Shown here: positions 26,584-34,329 of the stretch, one piece after another
Position numbering within the stretch: the stretch's first letter is position 1
Layout of the letters: every line of letters starts with the position of its first letter
NCBI RefSeq assembly: GCF_000021685.1
Contig: NC_011959.1
Location: 1,116,001-1,180,000, forward strand
DNA from: Thermomicrobium roseum DSM 5159
GTDB lineage: Bacteria > Chloroflexota > Chloroflexia > Thermomicrobiales > Thermomicrobiaceae
DNA length: 64,000 nt
Direction: 5' to 3'
Program-made: the position numbers and the translations under genes
The notes under the pieces: model-generated
Database searches by the model: none
The model's input: only the letters and a program-made list of their open reading frames with translations
What the model was told of the DNA's origin: nothing

Positions 26584-27060
26584 ATGACTGAACGGCCCGA
26601 GCAGGTAGTGTCCGTACCCGACTTACCCACCGAATTCAGCGAGATCGAAATGCGTTGCGCAGCCTGCAAGACGATCTGGTCGGCACCGGTCGCCCGTCGC
26701 GTCAACGTCGCCACGCATCCTGATGCACGATACGGTATTCTCCTCAAAACCATCCACTGGACACGCTGCCCGCTGTGTAAGGAACCACGTCAGATCGAGA
26801 CGATTTTCGAATATTTCGATCCAGAGCAGCGTCTCCTGATCCAGGTCCGGCCGGATTGGGAGATCCACGCCGGGGGTGGAGAAGACTGGTACTGGGCACG
26901 CTATGAGGATCTCGTCCTCAAGTATCGAGATGTTGACGTCCGTGTCGATGTCGTTTTCGGCTTGGACGAGCTGATCGCAAAGTACCTGGGTGGGGAAGAG
27001 GCAGTTGCAGCCGCGCGCAACTGGTGGGAACAGCGACGACGGGAGCAAGGACAGTCATGA
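26584..27060 (+). CDS. CpXC-domain zinc-binding protein
   Basis: 158-residue protein of the CpXC family (function unknown). Zinc-ligand pairs are EMRCAACKTIW near residue 22 and WTRCPLCKEPR near residue 60, i.e. two CxxC knuckles. The rest is a conserved acidic/aromatic region with LLIQVRPDWEIHAGGGEDWYWARYEDLVLKY split by loops. The ATG at 26584 is preceded by a GGGA-type site. It overlaps the next gene by ATGA, so they form a two-gene unit. No catalytic residues recognised. Confidence 0.72.
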   Translation: MTERPEQVVSVPDLPTEFSEIEMRCAACKTIWSAPVARRVNVATHPDARYGILLKTIHWTRCPLCKEPRQIETIFEYFDPEQRLLIQVRPDWEIHAGGGEDWYWARYEDLVLKYRDVDVRVDVVFGLDELIAKYLGGEEAVAAARNWWEQRRREQGQS

Positions 27061-27431
27061 CACGGCCGCTTCCCGCACCCCTTCCGGAACGATCGGTCCT
27101 CGAAACACCACAGCCGCGTATCCAGGTGCCCCTGGTGACGGCACTCGAATGGGCAACTCGTTTGGCTCCCCTTCTCGCAGAGATACGGCAGCGTTCGCCG
27201 GATCGAAGTTCTCCACGATCGGTATCGCCGCTGACTCCTTTTACCGTCGTCGAAAGTCTGCGTATCGAACTCATCGAGCACGTCGACGGACGACGCGAGT
27301 GGCAGCTCGAGCACGTCAAGATGGCTGCGCCCCGGCGTCGTTGGCTTCCGGGGCGCTGGTCGCTCGCCTTCCCGCTGCTCGGGCTCCTGACCGTGATCGT
27401 GGCACGGGTGGCCCGCTCCGTGGCCCGCTGA
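27057..27431 (+). CDS. Small C-terminally membrane-anchored protein, unknown
   Basis: 124 residues, not recognised. A Pro-rich N-terminus (MTRPLPAPLPERS) leads to a soluble helix (ALEWATRLAPLLAEIRQ), a strand-rich segment (SLRIELIEHVDGRREWQLEHVK) and a basic stretch followed by one helix (LAFPLLGLLTVIVARVA) ending in arginines. This suggests a tail-anchored cytoplasmic protein. The ATG overlaps the CpXC stop, so the two are probably made together. Confidence 0.6.
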   Translation: MTRPLPAPLPERSVLETPQPRIQVPLVTALEWATRLAPLLAEIRQRSPDRSSPRSVSPLTPFTVVESLRIELIEHVDGRREWQLEHVKMAAPRRRWLPGRWSLAFPLLGLLTVIVARVARSVAR

Positions 27432-27461
27432 CGAACGCGAATCTCAAGCGAGCCCGGGCGT

Positions 27462-28133
27462 TCACTCGCTCTCGCGCAACTTCCGCTCTTTCACCGGAGC
27501 GGCACCCTCCTCCGCCGAGCGCGGCCGGTCGCCGATCTCTTCTGCGAGGACGCGGGTCGCTTCCTCTGCCGCCTCGGCTTCTTCTGCCTCCTCGACCACG
27601 ACGACGACCACGTCCGGATCGGTCTCGAGTTCGACACCGACTGGCAACGGGATCTCACCAGCATGAATAACCGTGCGCTCGGTGGAGAGCAAGCTCAAGT
27701 CGACCTCGATGTGTTCCGGAACGGCATCCGGCAGCGCCCGGATCTCGAGCTCTGGCGTCTGGATCGTAACGACACCGACCACATCCGGCGCCAATTCGCC
27801 GACGGTCAGGACCGGCACCGTGACCGTCACGGGTCGAGCCAGGTCAGGAGCATAGAACTCCACGTTCAGAATTTCGCGGGTGACCGGATGCAGCGCGACC
27901 TCACGAATGAACACCGGATACGTCGTCCCGTCGACGACGAGATCAACAAGCCGCGCGGTCCCGACGTGATGGAATGCCCGCTCGAACTCACGCTCATCCA
28001 CCGCGACCGGAATCGGCTCAGGAACGACCGGTCCCGCAATGACACCCGGTGTCCTGCCGAGCCGGCGCAGGCGCTTGACCTTTTTCCCGAAAACCGTTCG
28101 ACGTTCGCCGTTCACTACTGGGTGCTCAGTCAT
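27462..28133 (-). CDS. rplY: Ribosomal protein L25 / general stress protein Ctc
   Basis: Binds 5S rRNA in the large subunit. 223 aa, the long CTC form: N-terminal L25 beta-barrel (MTEHPVVNGERRTVFGKKVKRLRR, GVIAGPVVPEPIPVAVDEREF, HPVTREILNVEFY) and the TL5 C-terminal domain (PELEIRALPDAVPEHIEVDLS), then a Glu/Ala-rich acidic tail of ~45 residues. The ATG at 28133 is the family N-terminus. It converges with the preceding gene across 30 bases. Confidence 0.92.
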   Translation of the reverse strand: MTEHPVVNGERRTVFGKKVKRLRRLGRTPGVIAGPVVPEPIPVAVDEREFERAFHHVGTARLVDLVVDGTTYPVFIREVALHPVTREILNVEFYAPDLARPVTVTVPVLTVGELAPDVVGVVTIQTPELEIRALPDAVPEHIEVDLSLLSTERTVIHAGEIPLPVGVELETDPDVVVVVVEEAEEAEAAEEATRVLAEEIGDRPRSAEEGAAPVKERKLRESE

Positions 28134-28379
28134 GGTCGCCAGCTCCGTCTCTTCACCTTCCCACCCTGCACCATGTACACCAGCATGCTAGCCTACACGA
28201 AACCCCAGCCCTCGCCAAATCAGTGGCCTCTCACCAGTAATGGACAGCCTGCTCCTCCGCCAGAACGGATCATCGTGGTTCCGAATGACGCGGGTCACGA
28301 TCGGTCACCAGGATGAACGTCGGCTCGATTCGTGACCTTTAGGGGAGACGTCCGGACGGTGTCATCTGTCAGAGTGCAG

Positions 28380-29057
28380 ATGACGCACGACCTTACCGGG
28401 CGACTGGAAAACGGATCGACACTCGTGGAACTCCGGTCAGCACGACCATCGGAGATGGATACACCAGTCACCGAACTCCTTCTGTCTGTCGTTGTGGCTG
28501 CCCGAGTGCTCGGGCTTCTGGAGCAGAAGCTGACGATCCAGCCGCTCTCACTCGAACGGTCAATCGCCGCGCTGCACCTCTTGATCGTGCTTGGGCCGCT
28601 CCGCGCCAGCGAACTGGCCGCACTTTTGGGCATTTCGCGCGCCGCCGCGACTCGTCTGATCGATACACTGGAACAAGCTGGACTGGCACACCGGGAGCCC
28701 GATCCTCGGGATCGTCGAGCGATCCTCGTCGCTGCTACTCCGGCAGGGCGCTTGGTGGCTCTTTCGGAAATTGCCCCACCGGCAGCGATCAGCCTCGCCG
28801 CGCATCGCTTGCCACCCGAGATAGTGGCTGCGCTCTCCGAGGGACTGGAAAGACTTCTCCGTGAACTCACTCAGGGGCTTCCCCAAACACACCGTCATAA
28901 CGCGACTTCCTCGCGGGTGCGTCGCTCGAGGAACGGAACCACACAACCCAGTGCAGCCACCGCTGCACCAGCCACGAGCGGCCAGCCCGAGGCCCGCCCA
29001 ACGAACTCGGTCAACCAGCCGCTCGCTAATGCACCCAGGACTACGCCGAGGGAATAG
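28380..29057 (+). CDS. MarR-like regulator with an unusual long C-terminal tail
   Basis: Winged-helix repressor type. The core (about 28560-28890) has LHLLIVLGPLRASELAALLGISRAAATRLIDTLEQAGLAHREPDPRDRRAILVAATPAGR read in pieces: recognition helix SRAAATRLIDTLE and wing DPRDRRAILV. The start is uncertain: ATG 28380 is used here, but 28332 and 28455 are in frame and none has a strong ribosome site. After the expected family end (RLLRELTQ) the frame runs ~55 more low-complexity Arg/Thr/Pro residues into 29057, antisense to the MFS gene for 163 bases. A frameshift just before 28898, where TAA would abut the MFS stop, is possible. Confidence 0.7.
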   Translation: MTHDLTGRLENGSTLVELRSARPSEMDTPVTELLLSVVVAARVLGLLEQKLTIQPLSLERSIAALHLLIVLGPLRASELAALLGISRAAATRLIDTLEQAGLAHREPDPRDRRAILVAATPAGRLVALSEIAPPAAISLAAHRLPPEIVAALSEGLERLLRELTQGLPQTHRHNATSSRVRRSRNGTTQPSAATAAPATSGQPEARPTNSVNQPLANAPRTTPRE

Positions 29058-30118
29058 AGTGCGTAGAAGACGCCGAACGCCCGTCCGCGCATGCCCGGCG
29101 GTGATCGACGCGCGGCCTCCGCCGTCACCGTCGGGAAGAGCAGCCCGAAGCCGATGCCGAAGATCGCCGCACCGATCAGGGTTAGCTGCTCGAGAGAGGC
29201 CGGCGAAACCGACCGAACGGCACTGGCGACGAGCAAGCCGATACTGATGAGCGAGAGTCCCGCTGCACTCGCCTGAAGCCCAGCTCGGCGCAGGAAACGG
29301 CTCGGCAGCGGACTGATCATGACGAGCGCAGCCAAAATACCGTACGTGCTGAACGCAGCGCCACGAACGGAAGCAGGAATCCCGAGGAACTCGAGCCGTT
29401 CCGGCACGTGCGTGACGAAGATGCCGAGCGCGATAGCAAAGGCGAGTATCGTCGCGAACGGGCCGATCTCTTGCCGGATCAACCCACTCCATCCCCCGGT
29501 CGCGGAGGACTCCCGATCTCGTACTGGCCCACTCCGGGCGACACGCTTCCAGAAACCCAGAAAAACGATGCCAGCCCCTGTGAGCACGAGAGCATCGAGG
29601 AGGAAAACAGCAGCGTATCCGGCGCGCTCCTGCAGGATGCCAGCGATAGCAGGAGCGACGATCGCCGCGAGCGCGATCATCGCGCCATTAGTTCCCATCA
29701 GCCGCCCGCGTTGCTCAGGCGGGGCCAAATCTCCCACCAAGGCGAACGCCCCGGGAGCCAGAACAGCGACCACGACGCCATGAACGAGCCGAAGACCGAG
29801 CAGTTGTCCAGGTGTGCTCACCAGGGCATAGCAAGCGACCGTCAAAGCCGTGAGCAGGAGACTCGCCAAGAGCGGCCCGCTCCGCCCCAACCGATCGAGG
29901 AGCGCTCCAGCGACCAGGTTCGCTCCCAAATTCGCCATCGAGTAGGCGGCGACGATCAGCCCGACGAGTGCCGGGCCCGCGCCGAGCGTCGTTGCATACG
30001 GAGCAGCGATCGGATACTGGACGAAGAGATCGAAGAAAGCAGCGAAGACGAGCAGGCGAATCACCCAGAAAAGCGTGCGCTGCGAGGCGCGAGACCAACC
30101 GACGAGCCGCTCTCCCAT
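28895..30118 (-). CDS. MFS transporter (probable drug/metabolite exporter)
   Basis: ~407 aa, about 12 transmembrane helices. Motif A-like loop LLDRLGRSGPLLASLLL follows helix 2, motif B region RLVHGVVVAVLAPGAFALVGDLAPPEQRGRLMGTNG is typical of DHA1 exporters, and helix 11 has RAFGVFYALYSLGVVLGALASGWL. The ATG at 30118 lies 6 bases after AAGGAG; the frame runs ~58 residues upstream but that part is the regulatory gap. Divergent to a TetR gene with shared repeats, which suggests an efflux pump under TetR control. Substrate unknown. Confidence 0.88.
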   Translation of the reverse strand: MGERLVGWSRASQRTLFWVIRLLVFAAFFDLFVQYPIAAPYATTLGAGPALVGLIVAAYSMANLGANLVAGALLDRLGRSGPLLASLLLTALTVACYALVSTPGQLLGLRLVHGVVVAVLAPGAFALVGDLAPPEQRGRLMGTNGAMIALAAIVAPAIAGILQERAGYAAVFLLDALVLTGAGIVFLGFWKRVARSGPVRDRESSATGGWSGLIRQEIGPFATILAFAIALGIFVTHVPERLEFLGIPASVRGAAFSTYGILAALVMISPLPSRFLRRAGLQASAAGLSLISIGLLVASAVRSVSPASLEQLTLIGAAIFGIGFGLLFPTVTAEAARRSPPGMRGRAFGVFYALYSLGVVLGALASGWLTEFVGRASGWPLVAGAAVAALGCVVPFLERRTREEVAL

Positions 30119-30139
30119 ACCCGCTCCTTCCCTTCGTTG

Positions 30140-30145
30140 ATCATA
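30140..30145 (-). promoter_or_regulatory. Possible -10 box of the MFS gene
   Basis: On the minus strand TATGAT (30145-30140) lies 22 bases upstream of the MFS ATG, with a GCCGTTC element directly on its upstream side (30155-30149). No clear -35. Confidence 0.4.
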
Positions 30146-30148
30146 CGT

Positions 30149-30319
30149 GAACGGCACGGATTGAGCAGATCTCGAACGGCTGTTCAGCGCAAAATGATTC
30201 TGATTCGGCAAACTAGCGTCAATACTTTCGCACAGTTCACCACGGGTCAATCGCTCGACATGATCGGAACGGCCGGTTGACGTCGGGGACAATTTTTGCT
30301 ATAGTGTGACTGGCCGTTC
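30149..30319. repeat. Four copies of GAACGGC/GCCGTTC, candidate TetR operators
   Basis: The 7-mer occurs at 30149-30155, 30174-30180 and 30267-30273 as GAACGGC and inverted as GCCGTTC at 30313-30319. The last two flank the tetR promoter in inverted orientation; the first lies just upstream of the MFS -10. This is the layout expected for a regulator repressing itself and the divergent pump. Confidence 0.55.
30277..30305 (+). promoter_or_regulatory. Sigma70-type promoter of the tetR gene
   Basis: TTGACG (30277-30282), 17-base spacer, TATAGT (30300-30305), with a start expected near 30312, about 40 bases before the coding region. Confidence 0.8.
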
Positions 30320-30352
30320 AGTAGAAGTCCTGACGATAGGGAGGGTACCGTG

Positions 30353-30928
30353 GTGAGCACGATCAGTGCTGCACGAGAACGAGTTCAGGCGGCTGCCGAG
30401 CGCTTGTTCGCCGAGCGTGGCTACAAGGCGGTGACACTGCGCGACATCGCGCAAGAACTCGGGATTCGGCAGGCGTCGCTCTACTATCACTTCCCCGGCG
30501 GGAAGGAAGAGTTGTACGTCACCGTGACCGAGCGCGGGCTGCAAGCCCATCGCGAGGGATTGGAGCAGGCGATCGCCGGAGCTGGTGCATCACTGGAAGC
30601 CGGGCTCCGCGCCGTGTTGCAGTGGCTGGCCAGCCACCCGCCGGTCGACCTGGCGCGCATGCTCCTGGCCGATTTCCCGGCCATTTCCGAAGAGCACCGC
30701 AAGCGGTTGACCGATCTCGCGCTCGATTGCCTCGTTCGCCCGATCGAGAATCTCCTCCAAGCCGCGCAACAGCGCGGTGAGGGGCGCCCAGTCGATACAC
30801 GGTTCGCTGCCCTGGCGATCCTCTCGACCGCAGAAGCGATGCATGCCAATGCGCGCCTGAGCGGCAAGGAAGCGAGCGACCTGGTCGAGACAGCTTTGCC
30901 GGTACTTCTCCAGGGATTGTGTGCCTGA
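30353..30928 (+). CDS. TetR/AcrR-family transcriptional regulator
   Basis: 191-residue repressor. N-terminal helix-turn-helix: RVQAAAERLFAERGYKAVTLRDIAQELGIRQASLYYHFPGGKEELY, with recognition helix QASLYYHF. The C-terminal ligand domain (VTERGLQAHREGLEQAIAGAG onward) is variable. Two tandem GTGs (30350, 30353) follow GGGAGGG; the second gives the better 7-base spacing. Divergent to an MFS transporter, which is the probable target along with its own gene. Inducer unknown. Confidence 0.9.
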   Translation: MSTISAARERVQAAAERLFAERGYKAVTLRDIAQELGIRQASLYYHFPGGKEELYVTVTERGLQAHREGLEQAIAGAGASLEAGLRAVLQWLASHPPVDLARMLLADFPAISEEHRKRLTDLALDCLVRPIENLLQAAQQRGEGRPVDTRFAALAILSTAEAMHANARLSGKEASDLVETALPVLLQGLCA

Positions 30929-30956
30929 ACGATCGTCGCTCGCACGGCGTCGAAGA

Positions 30957-30995
30957 GCGAGCCGGGGTACAGGGTCGGCCAAAGCCCCGGCTCGC
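30957..30995 (+). terminator. Hairpin terminator after tetR
   Basis: An 11-bp perfect stem (30957-30967 GCGAGCCGGGG with 30985-30995) closes a 17-base loop, 28 bases after the tetR stop. No T-run follows. Confidence 0.65.
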
Positions 30996-31312
30996 ACTCC
31001 TTCCCGACTCAGAGTCACCTCAGGCCAACTCATCCCATTTGGCAAGAGAGCTGCGGAACTGCGTGAATCCTTTCCGTCGTCGGACCGATCTCATCGGCAG
31101 TTGTTGGAAAAGGTCTGACGCCAGTGCCCTCGACTACCGACAGGCTGGTTTCGAATGCTTCGCGCATGAAAACAGAACTTCTACTCCTCTCCTGCGAAAC
31201 CTGGAGGAGCACCGATACCCCCGCTTCGCACGCGGCGCGTCGCCTGCCCAGACGATCCGTCACCATCCACGTGGCGGTCCGCAACGACCCGAGATGTTCT
31301 CGAGACTGTGCT
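30996..31312. other. Non-coding stretch before the carotenoid promoter
   Basis: Between the tetR terminator and the crtB promoter I find no coding region with a ribosome site and no RNA family I recognise. Short open frames here have shadow-like composition. Confidence 0.4.
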
Positions 31313-31341
31313 TTGACATCCAAGGACCGGAAGGCTATACT
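31313..31341 (+). promoter_or_regulatory. Near-consensus promoter of the carotenoid operon
   Basis: TTGACA (31313-31318), 17-base spacer, TATACT (31336-31341). Start is expected near 31348, leaving a ~65-base leader with a T6 run (about 31383-31388) before crtB. Confidence 0.85.
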
Positions 31342-31412
31342 CCGAGTCGAAGGCGGATGCTGTCGATGATCTCTGGTGGTGCTTTTTTGTTCGATAGCGC
31401 GTGTCTTGAGCA

Positions 31413-32351
31413 ATGATTAGTTCGATCTTCAGAGGATCGGATAGGCAAGGAGGCTCTACCGATTGGAACGCGATCCTCGCGCGCCACGGCCGGAGTTTCT
31501 GGCTGGCGAGTCGTTTTTTGCCGCGCGAGACGAGACACGACGTGACCACCATCTATGCGTTCTTCCGCTATCTGGATGATATCGCGGATACGGGGCGGTG
31601 GGATCCACGGCAGGCTGAGGCGCTGCTGTGCAGTTGGCAAGCTTGGCTCGTCAGTGACTTCGCCACTCCGGTACCGAACCCATCGCTCGCCCGCGCGGTC
31701 GCTCGCGTGTACGCGCGCTACGATCTTCCAACCCAGTACGCCCGTGACCTGATCGACGGACTGCTCGATGATCTCTTCCCCCGACGCATCCGATCGCTCC
31801 CTGAGCTCTATCACTACTGCTACCAGGTCGCCGGGGCAGTGGGGCTGACGCTCGCTCCTCTCCTCGGTGTCCACTGTCGACCTGGCCAATCGGCCGCCAA
31901 TGCACTGGGTATCGCGATGCAACTCACCAATATCGCGCGAGACGTGGGGGAAGATCTCCGGCGAGGGCGTCTCTATCTGCCCATCGAAGATCTGACCCGC
32001 TTCGGCATCCAGCCTCACGAACTGGAGCGACTCGCCAGCGAGTTCCGTCCACCCGATCACCGGTTGCAGGCCGTGATTCGGTTACAGATCATGCGTGCTC
32101 GCCAGTTCTACCGGCAGGCGGTCCGAGGCTATCCGTGCCTGCCCCCTCGCGTTCGCCTCGCTATCATCGTGTCCGCCGAGGTGTATGGCGCGATCCTCCA
32201 GGTCATCGAGCGCAACCACTACGACACCATCCGTCTGCGGGCGGTTGCTGGCTACGATGACAAAGCAGTGGCTCTACTCCGAGCCTGGCAAATGCATCGT
32301 CGACTATCCCACGGAGTAAACTGCCCATGTCCGAGCTTTGGCATCGCTTGA
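31413..32351 (+). CDS. crtB: Phytoene synthase
   Basis: Condenses two geranylgeranyl diphosphates head to head to phytoene (squalene/phytoene synthase family). 312 aa. Both aspartate-rich Mg-diphosphate sites are present: DDIAD at residues 55-59 and DVGED at 177-181 (in NIARDVGEDLRRGRLYLP). The ATG at 31413 has a weak ribosome site; a strong AAGGAGG inside the gene at 31448-31454 has no in-frame start codon after it. It is first in a six-gene unit of carotenoid enzymes and overlaps the hydrolase gene by 25 bases. A squalene-type synthase is less likely given the adjacent crtI. Confidence 0.93.
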   Translation: MISSIFRGSDRQGGSTDWNAILARHGRSFWLASRFLPRETRHDVTTIYAFFRYLDDIADTGRWDPRQAEALLCSWQAWLVSDFATPVPNPSLARAVARVYARYDLPTQYARDLIDGLLDDLFPRRIRSLPELYHYCYQVAGAVGLTLAPLLGVHCRPGQSAANALGIAMQLTNIARDVGEDLRRGRLYLPIEDLTRFGIQPHELERLASEFRPPDHRLQAVIRLQIMRARQFYRQAVRGYPCLPPRVRLAIIVSAEVYGAILQVIERNHYDTIRLRAVAGYDDKAVALLRAWQMHRRLSHGVNCPCPSFGIA

Positions 32352-33154
32352 GCGAGCCTTTCCGCTCGCCGGAACACCAACCGATCGAGTTGGCTGGTCG
32401 ATCACCGGCATTCATCTTGATTCACGGGTTCATGGGCACACCGGCCGAGTGGCGACCACTCGCTGAGATTCTCCACCGGCACGGCTTTACTGTGTCGGCA
32501 CCACTGCTACCCGGGTTCGGTGCTCGGATCCACGAACTGGCGTTCGTGACACTCGCTGATTGGGAAGATGCGCTCCTGCGCACCGCCAGCCGGACCGGTT
32601 CGAACGCGGTCATCGTCGGTTTCTCGCTCGGTGGTGCGCTGGCAACGCTGCTCGCGGCGCGCCTGCAACCAGCTGCGCTGGTTCTCTTCGCTCCATTCTC
32701 TCGATTGCCCCTGCCGTTCTGGTACCGTCGACTGATCCCGCTTTTCGAGAGATTCAGCGCCGGCCCGCGCCCTTTCGCCCGCGTCGATTTCGATGACCCG
32801 GCCGTTCGGCAAGCGCTTTCCGGATGGAATCCAGTGCTGGATCCCTCGGATCCACTCGTGCGCGACGAGTTACGGTCGTTCCGTTTCCCCTGGCGCTTGC
32901 TGCGCGAACTCGCGATGACCGCCGACCGCGCCCGTCAGGCTGCCCAACTCGTCGAGAACCCGGTCTCCATCGTTCAGGGCCGTAACGACACGACTGTCCC
33001 GCCACGCGATACCCGGAACTTCGCCCGCGCGTTCAAGAACCTGCGATTTTTCATCGAAGCACCGGGTGATCACCAGCTCGTCCGGCCCGAACACCCAGCC
33101 TTTCCGCTCCTATCGCGACTGCTCGTCACGCTGGGGGAAGGGATCAGCGGATGA
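32327..33154 (+). CDS. Alpha/beta hydrolase in the carotenoid operon
   Basis: 275-residue serine hydrolase, related to carboxylesterase/monoacylglycerol-lipase types. The oxyanion motif LIHGFMGTPAEW (residues 31 on), nucleophile elbow GFSLGG with Ser100, an acid in QGRNDTTVPP, and catalytic His in GDHQLVRPEH are all present, so it should be active. No signal peptide. The ATG at 32327 is 10 bases after GGAG and lies inside the crtB 3' end; its stop overlaps the glycosyltransferase start by ATGA. A role in carotenoid ester trimming or acyl supply is inferred only from position. Confidence 0.85.
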   Translation: MSELWHRLSEPFRSPEHQPIELAGRSPAFILIHGFMGTPAEWRPLAEILHRHGFTVSAPLLPGFGARIHELAFVTLADWEDALLRTASRTGSNAVIVGFSLGGALATLLAARLQPAALVLFAPFSRLPLPFWYRRLIPLFERFSAGPRPFARVDFDDPAVRQALSGWNPVLDPSDPLVRDELRSFRFPWRLLRELAMTADRARQAAQLVENPVSIVQGRNDTTVPPRDTRNFARAFKNLRFFIEAPGDHQLVRPEHPAFPLLSRLLVTLGEGISG

Positions 33155-34329
33155 GCGGACGCGCTTTCTCACGGCTGCTCGCACTGCTCGTGATCGCTGC
33201 GCACAGCATCGCGCTGGCGCGACTCGTCCGCTCCGCTCGCCAGCGTCTGCGCGACACCAGCCTTGCGACGAGTGAGGCTCGGCCACCCGACGAGCGCGTC
33301 GTCGCCATCGTGCCGGTACTGAACGAACAGAGTCGGTTGGCAGCCTGCTTGGAAGGGTTGATCGACCAGCCGTCACTCGTCTCCGCCATCGTGGTCGTCG
33401 ACACCGGCTCGAGCGATCGAACAGCCCAGCTCGTCGCCGCCTACCAGATGCGCGATTCACGCGTCCGCTGGCTTTCAGCCGGTTCACCGCCAGTTGGATG
33501 GAACGGCAAGGTTTGGGGTCTCGTGCAGGCCTGCCAGGCGTTTCCAGCGAACTGGTACTTGATCATCGACGCCGACGTCCGGCCGGCCCCGACGCTCGCC
33601 GAGCGGATGCTCGCGCTCGCTGTGCAGCACGGCGTCACCTGTGGGAGCGTGGCCCTCCAGCAGCGACCGATGCCGGACATCGGCAGTTGGCTCCTCCATG
33701 CCGCTTTCCTGACCACCCTGGTGTACCGCTACGGCGTACCCGGCCGACTCTTTTCCGAGCCTGACGACGCATTGGTCAACGGGCAAGCCATGCTCCTGCA
33801 CCATCGGGCCGTCGAAGCACTCGACGACCTCCGTTCTCTCGCCCATACCAACGCCGAAGACGTGGCAGCGGCGCGTCGACTCCTGCAGCTCGGCCATCGG
33901 GTCGCCTTCTGGGATGCGCTGGATGACTCCTACGTCACGATGTATCGGGACGGTCGAGCGATCTGGCACGCGTGGCCGCGCTCGCTCCCCGCGAACGAGG
34001 AGCGCGCCCCGTGGCGGAACCTCCTGGATGCGGCACTCCTCGCCGGTACGCAAGGCGCCTGGCTGCCACTGCTCCTGGCGAGCCGAGTCGAGCCATGTCT
34101 GCGGCCGGCCGCCGTTCTCGCATTCGGTGTCCGGCTCGGGATGGCGTGGGGAATCCGACGTGCTTACCCGCGGCGGCCGATCTGGTACTGGCTTTCACCG
34201 TTGGCTGATCCGCTCGTTGTCGTGCGCCTCCTGATGAGCAGCTGGGACCGCCGGCCGACGTGGCGTGGACGACCGATCGGAAAGGACGTGCAGCATGCGC
34301 GCGAGTCGCTTGGCGTGGGCTCTCTATAG
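33151..34329 (+). CDS. Family 2 glycosyltransferase, CruG/CrtQ-like (carotenoid glycosylation)
   Basis: 392 aa membrane-associated GT2. An N-terminal helix (FSRLLALLVIAAHSIALA) precedes the GT-A domain: VVAIVPVLNEQSRLAACLEGL, VVVDTGSSDRTAQL, the block GWNGKVWGLVQ typical of carotenoid GTs, and DxD-type LIIDADVRPAPT. C-terminal hydrophobic segments follow (WLPLLLASR, RPAAVLAFGVRLGMAWG). It sits between the hydrolase and the CruF fusion, and the next gene starts inside its last 35 bases. Family knowledge (CruG, CrtQ) supports sugar transfer to a carotenoid hydroxyl; the sugar is not readable. Confidence 0.85.
   Translation: MSGRAFSRLLALLVIAAHSIALARLVRSARQRLRDTSLATSEARPPDERVVAIVPVLNEQSRLAACLEGLIDQPSLVSAIVVVDTGSSDRTAQLVAAYQMRDSRVRWLSAGSPPVGWNGKVWGLVQACQAFPANWYLIIDADVRPAPTLAERMLALAVQHGVTCGSVALQQRPMPDIGSWLLHAAFLTTLVYRYGVPGRLFSEPDDALVNGQAMLLHHRAVEALDDLRSLAHTNAEDVAAARRLLQLGHRVAFWDALDDSYVTMYRDGRAIWHAWPRSLPANEERAPWRNLLDAALLAGTQGAWLPLLLASRVEPCLRPAAVLAFGVRLGMAWGIRRAYPRRPIWYWLSPLADPLVVVRLLMSSWDRRPTWRGRPIGKDVQHARESLGVGSL

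Noticed and set aside
31348..31412. Riboswitch in the crtB leader
   Set aside because: The leader is only ~65 bases and matches no riboswitch core I know; only a possible simple structure is noted.
31448..31465. Alternative crtB start after the strong AAGGAGG at 31448
   Set aside because: The TTG that follows is out of frame and no in-frame start codon is available.
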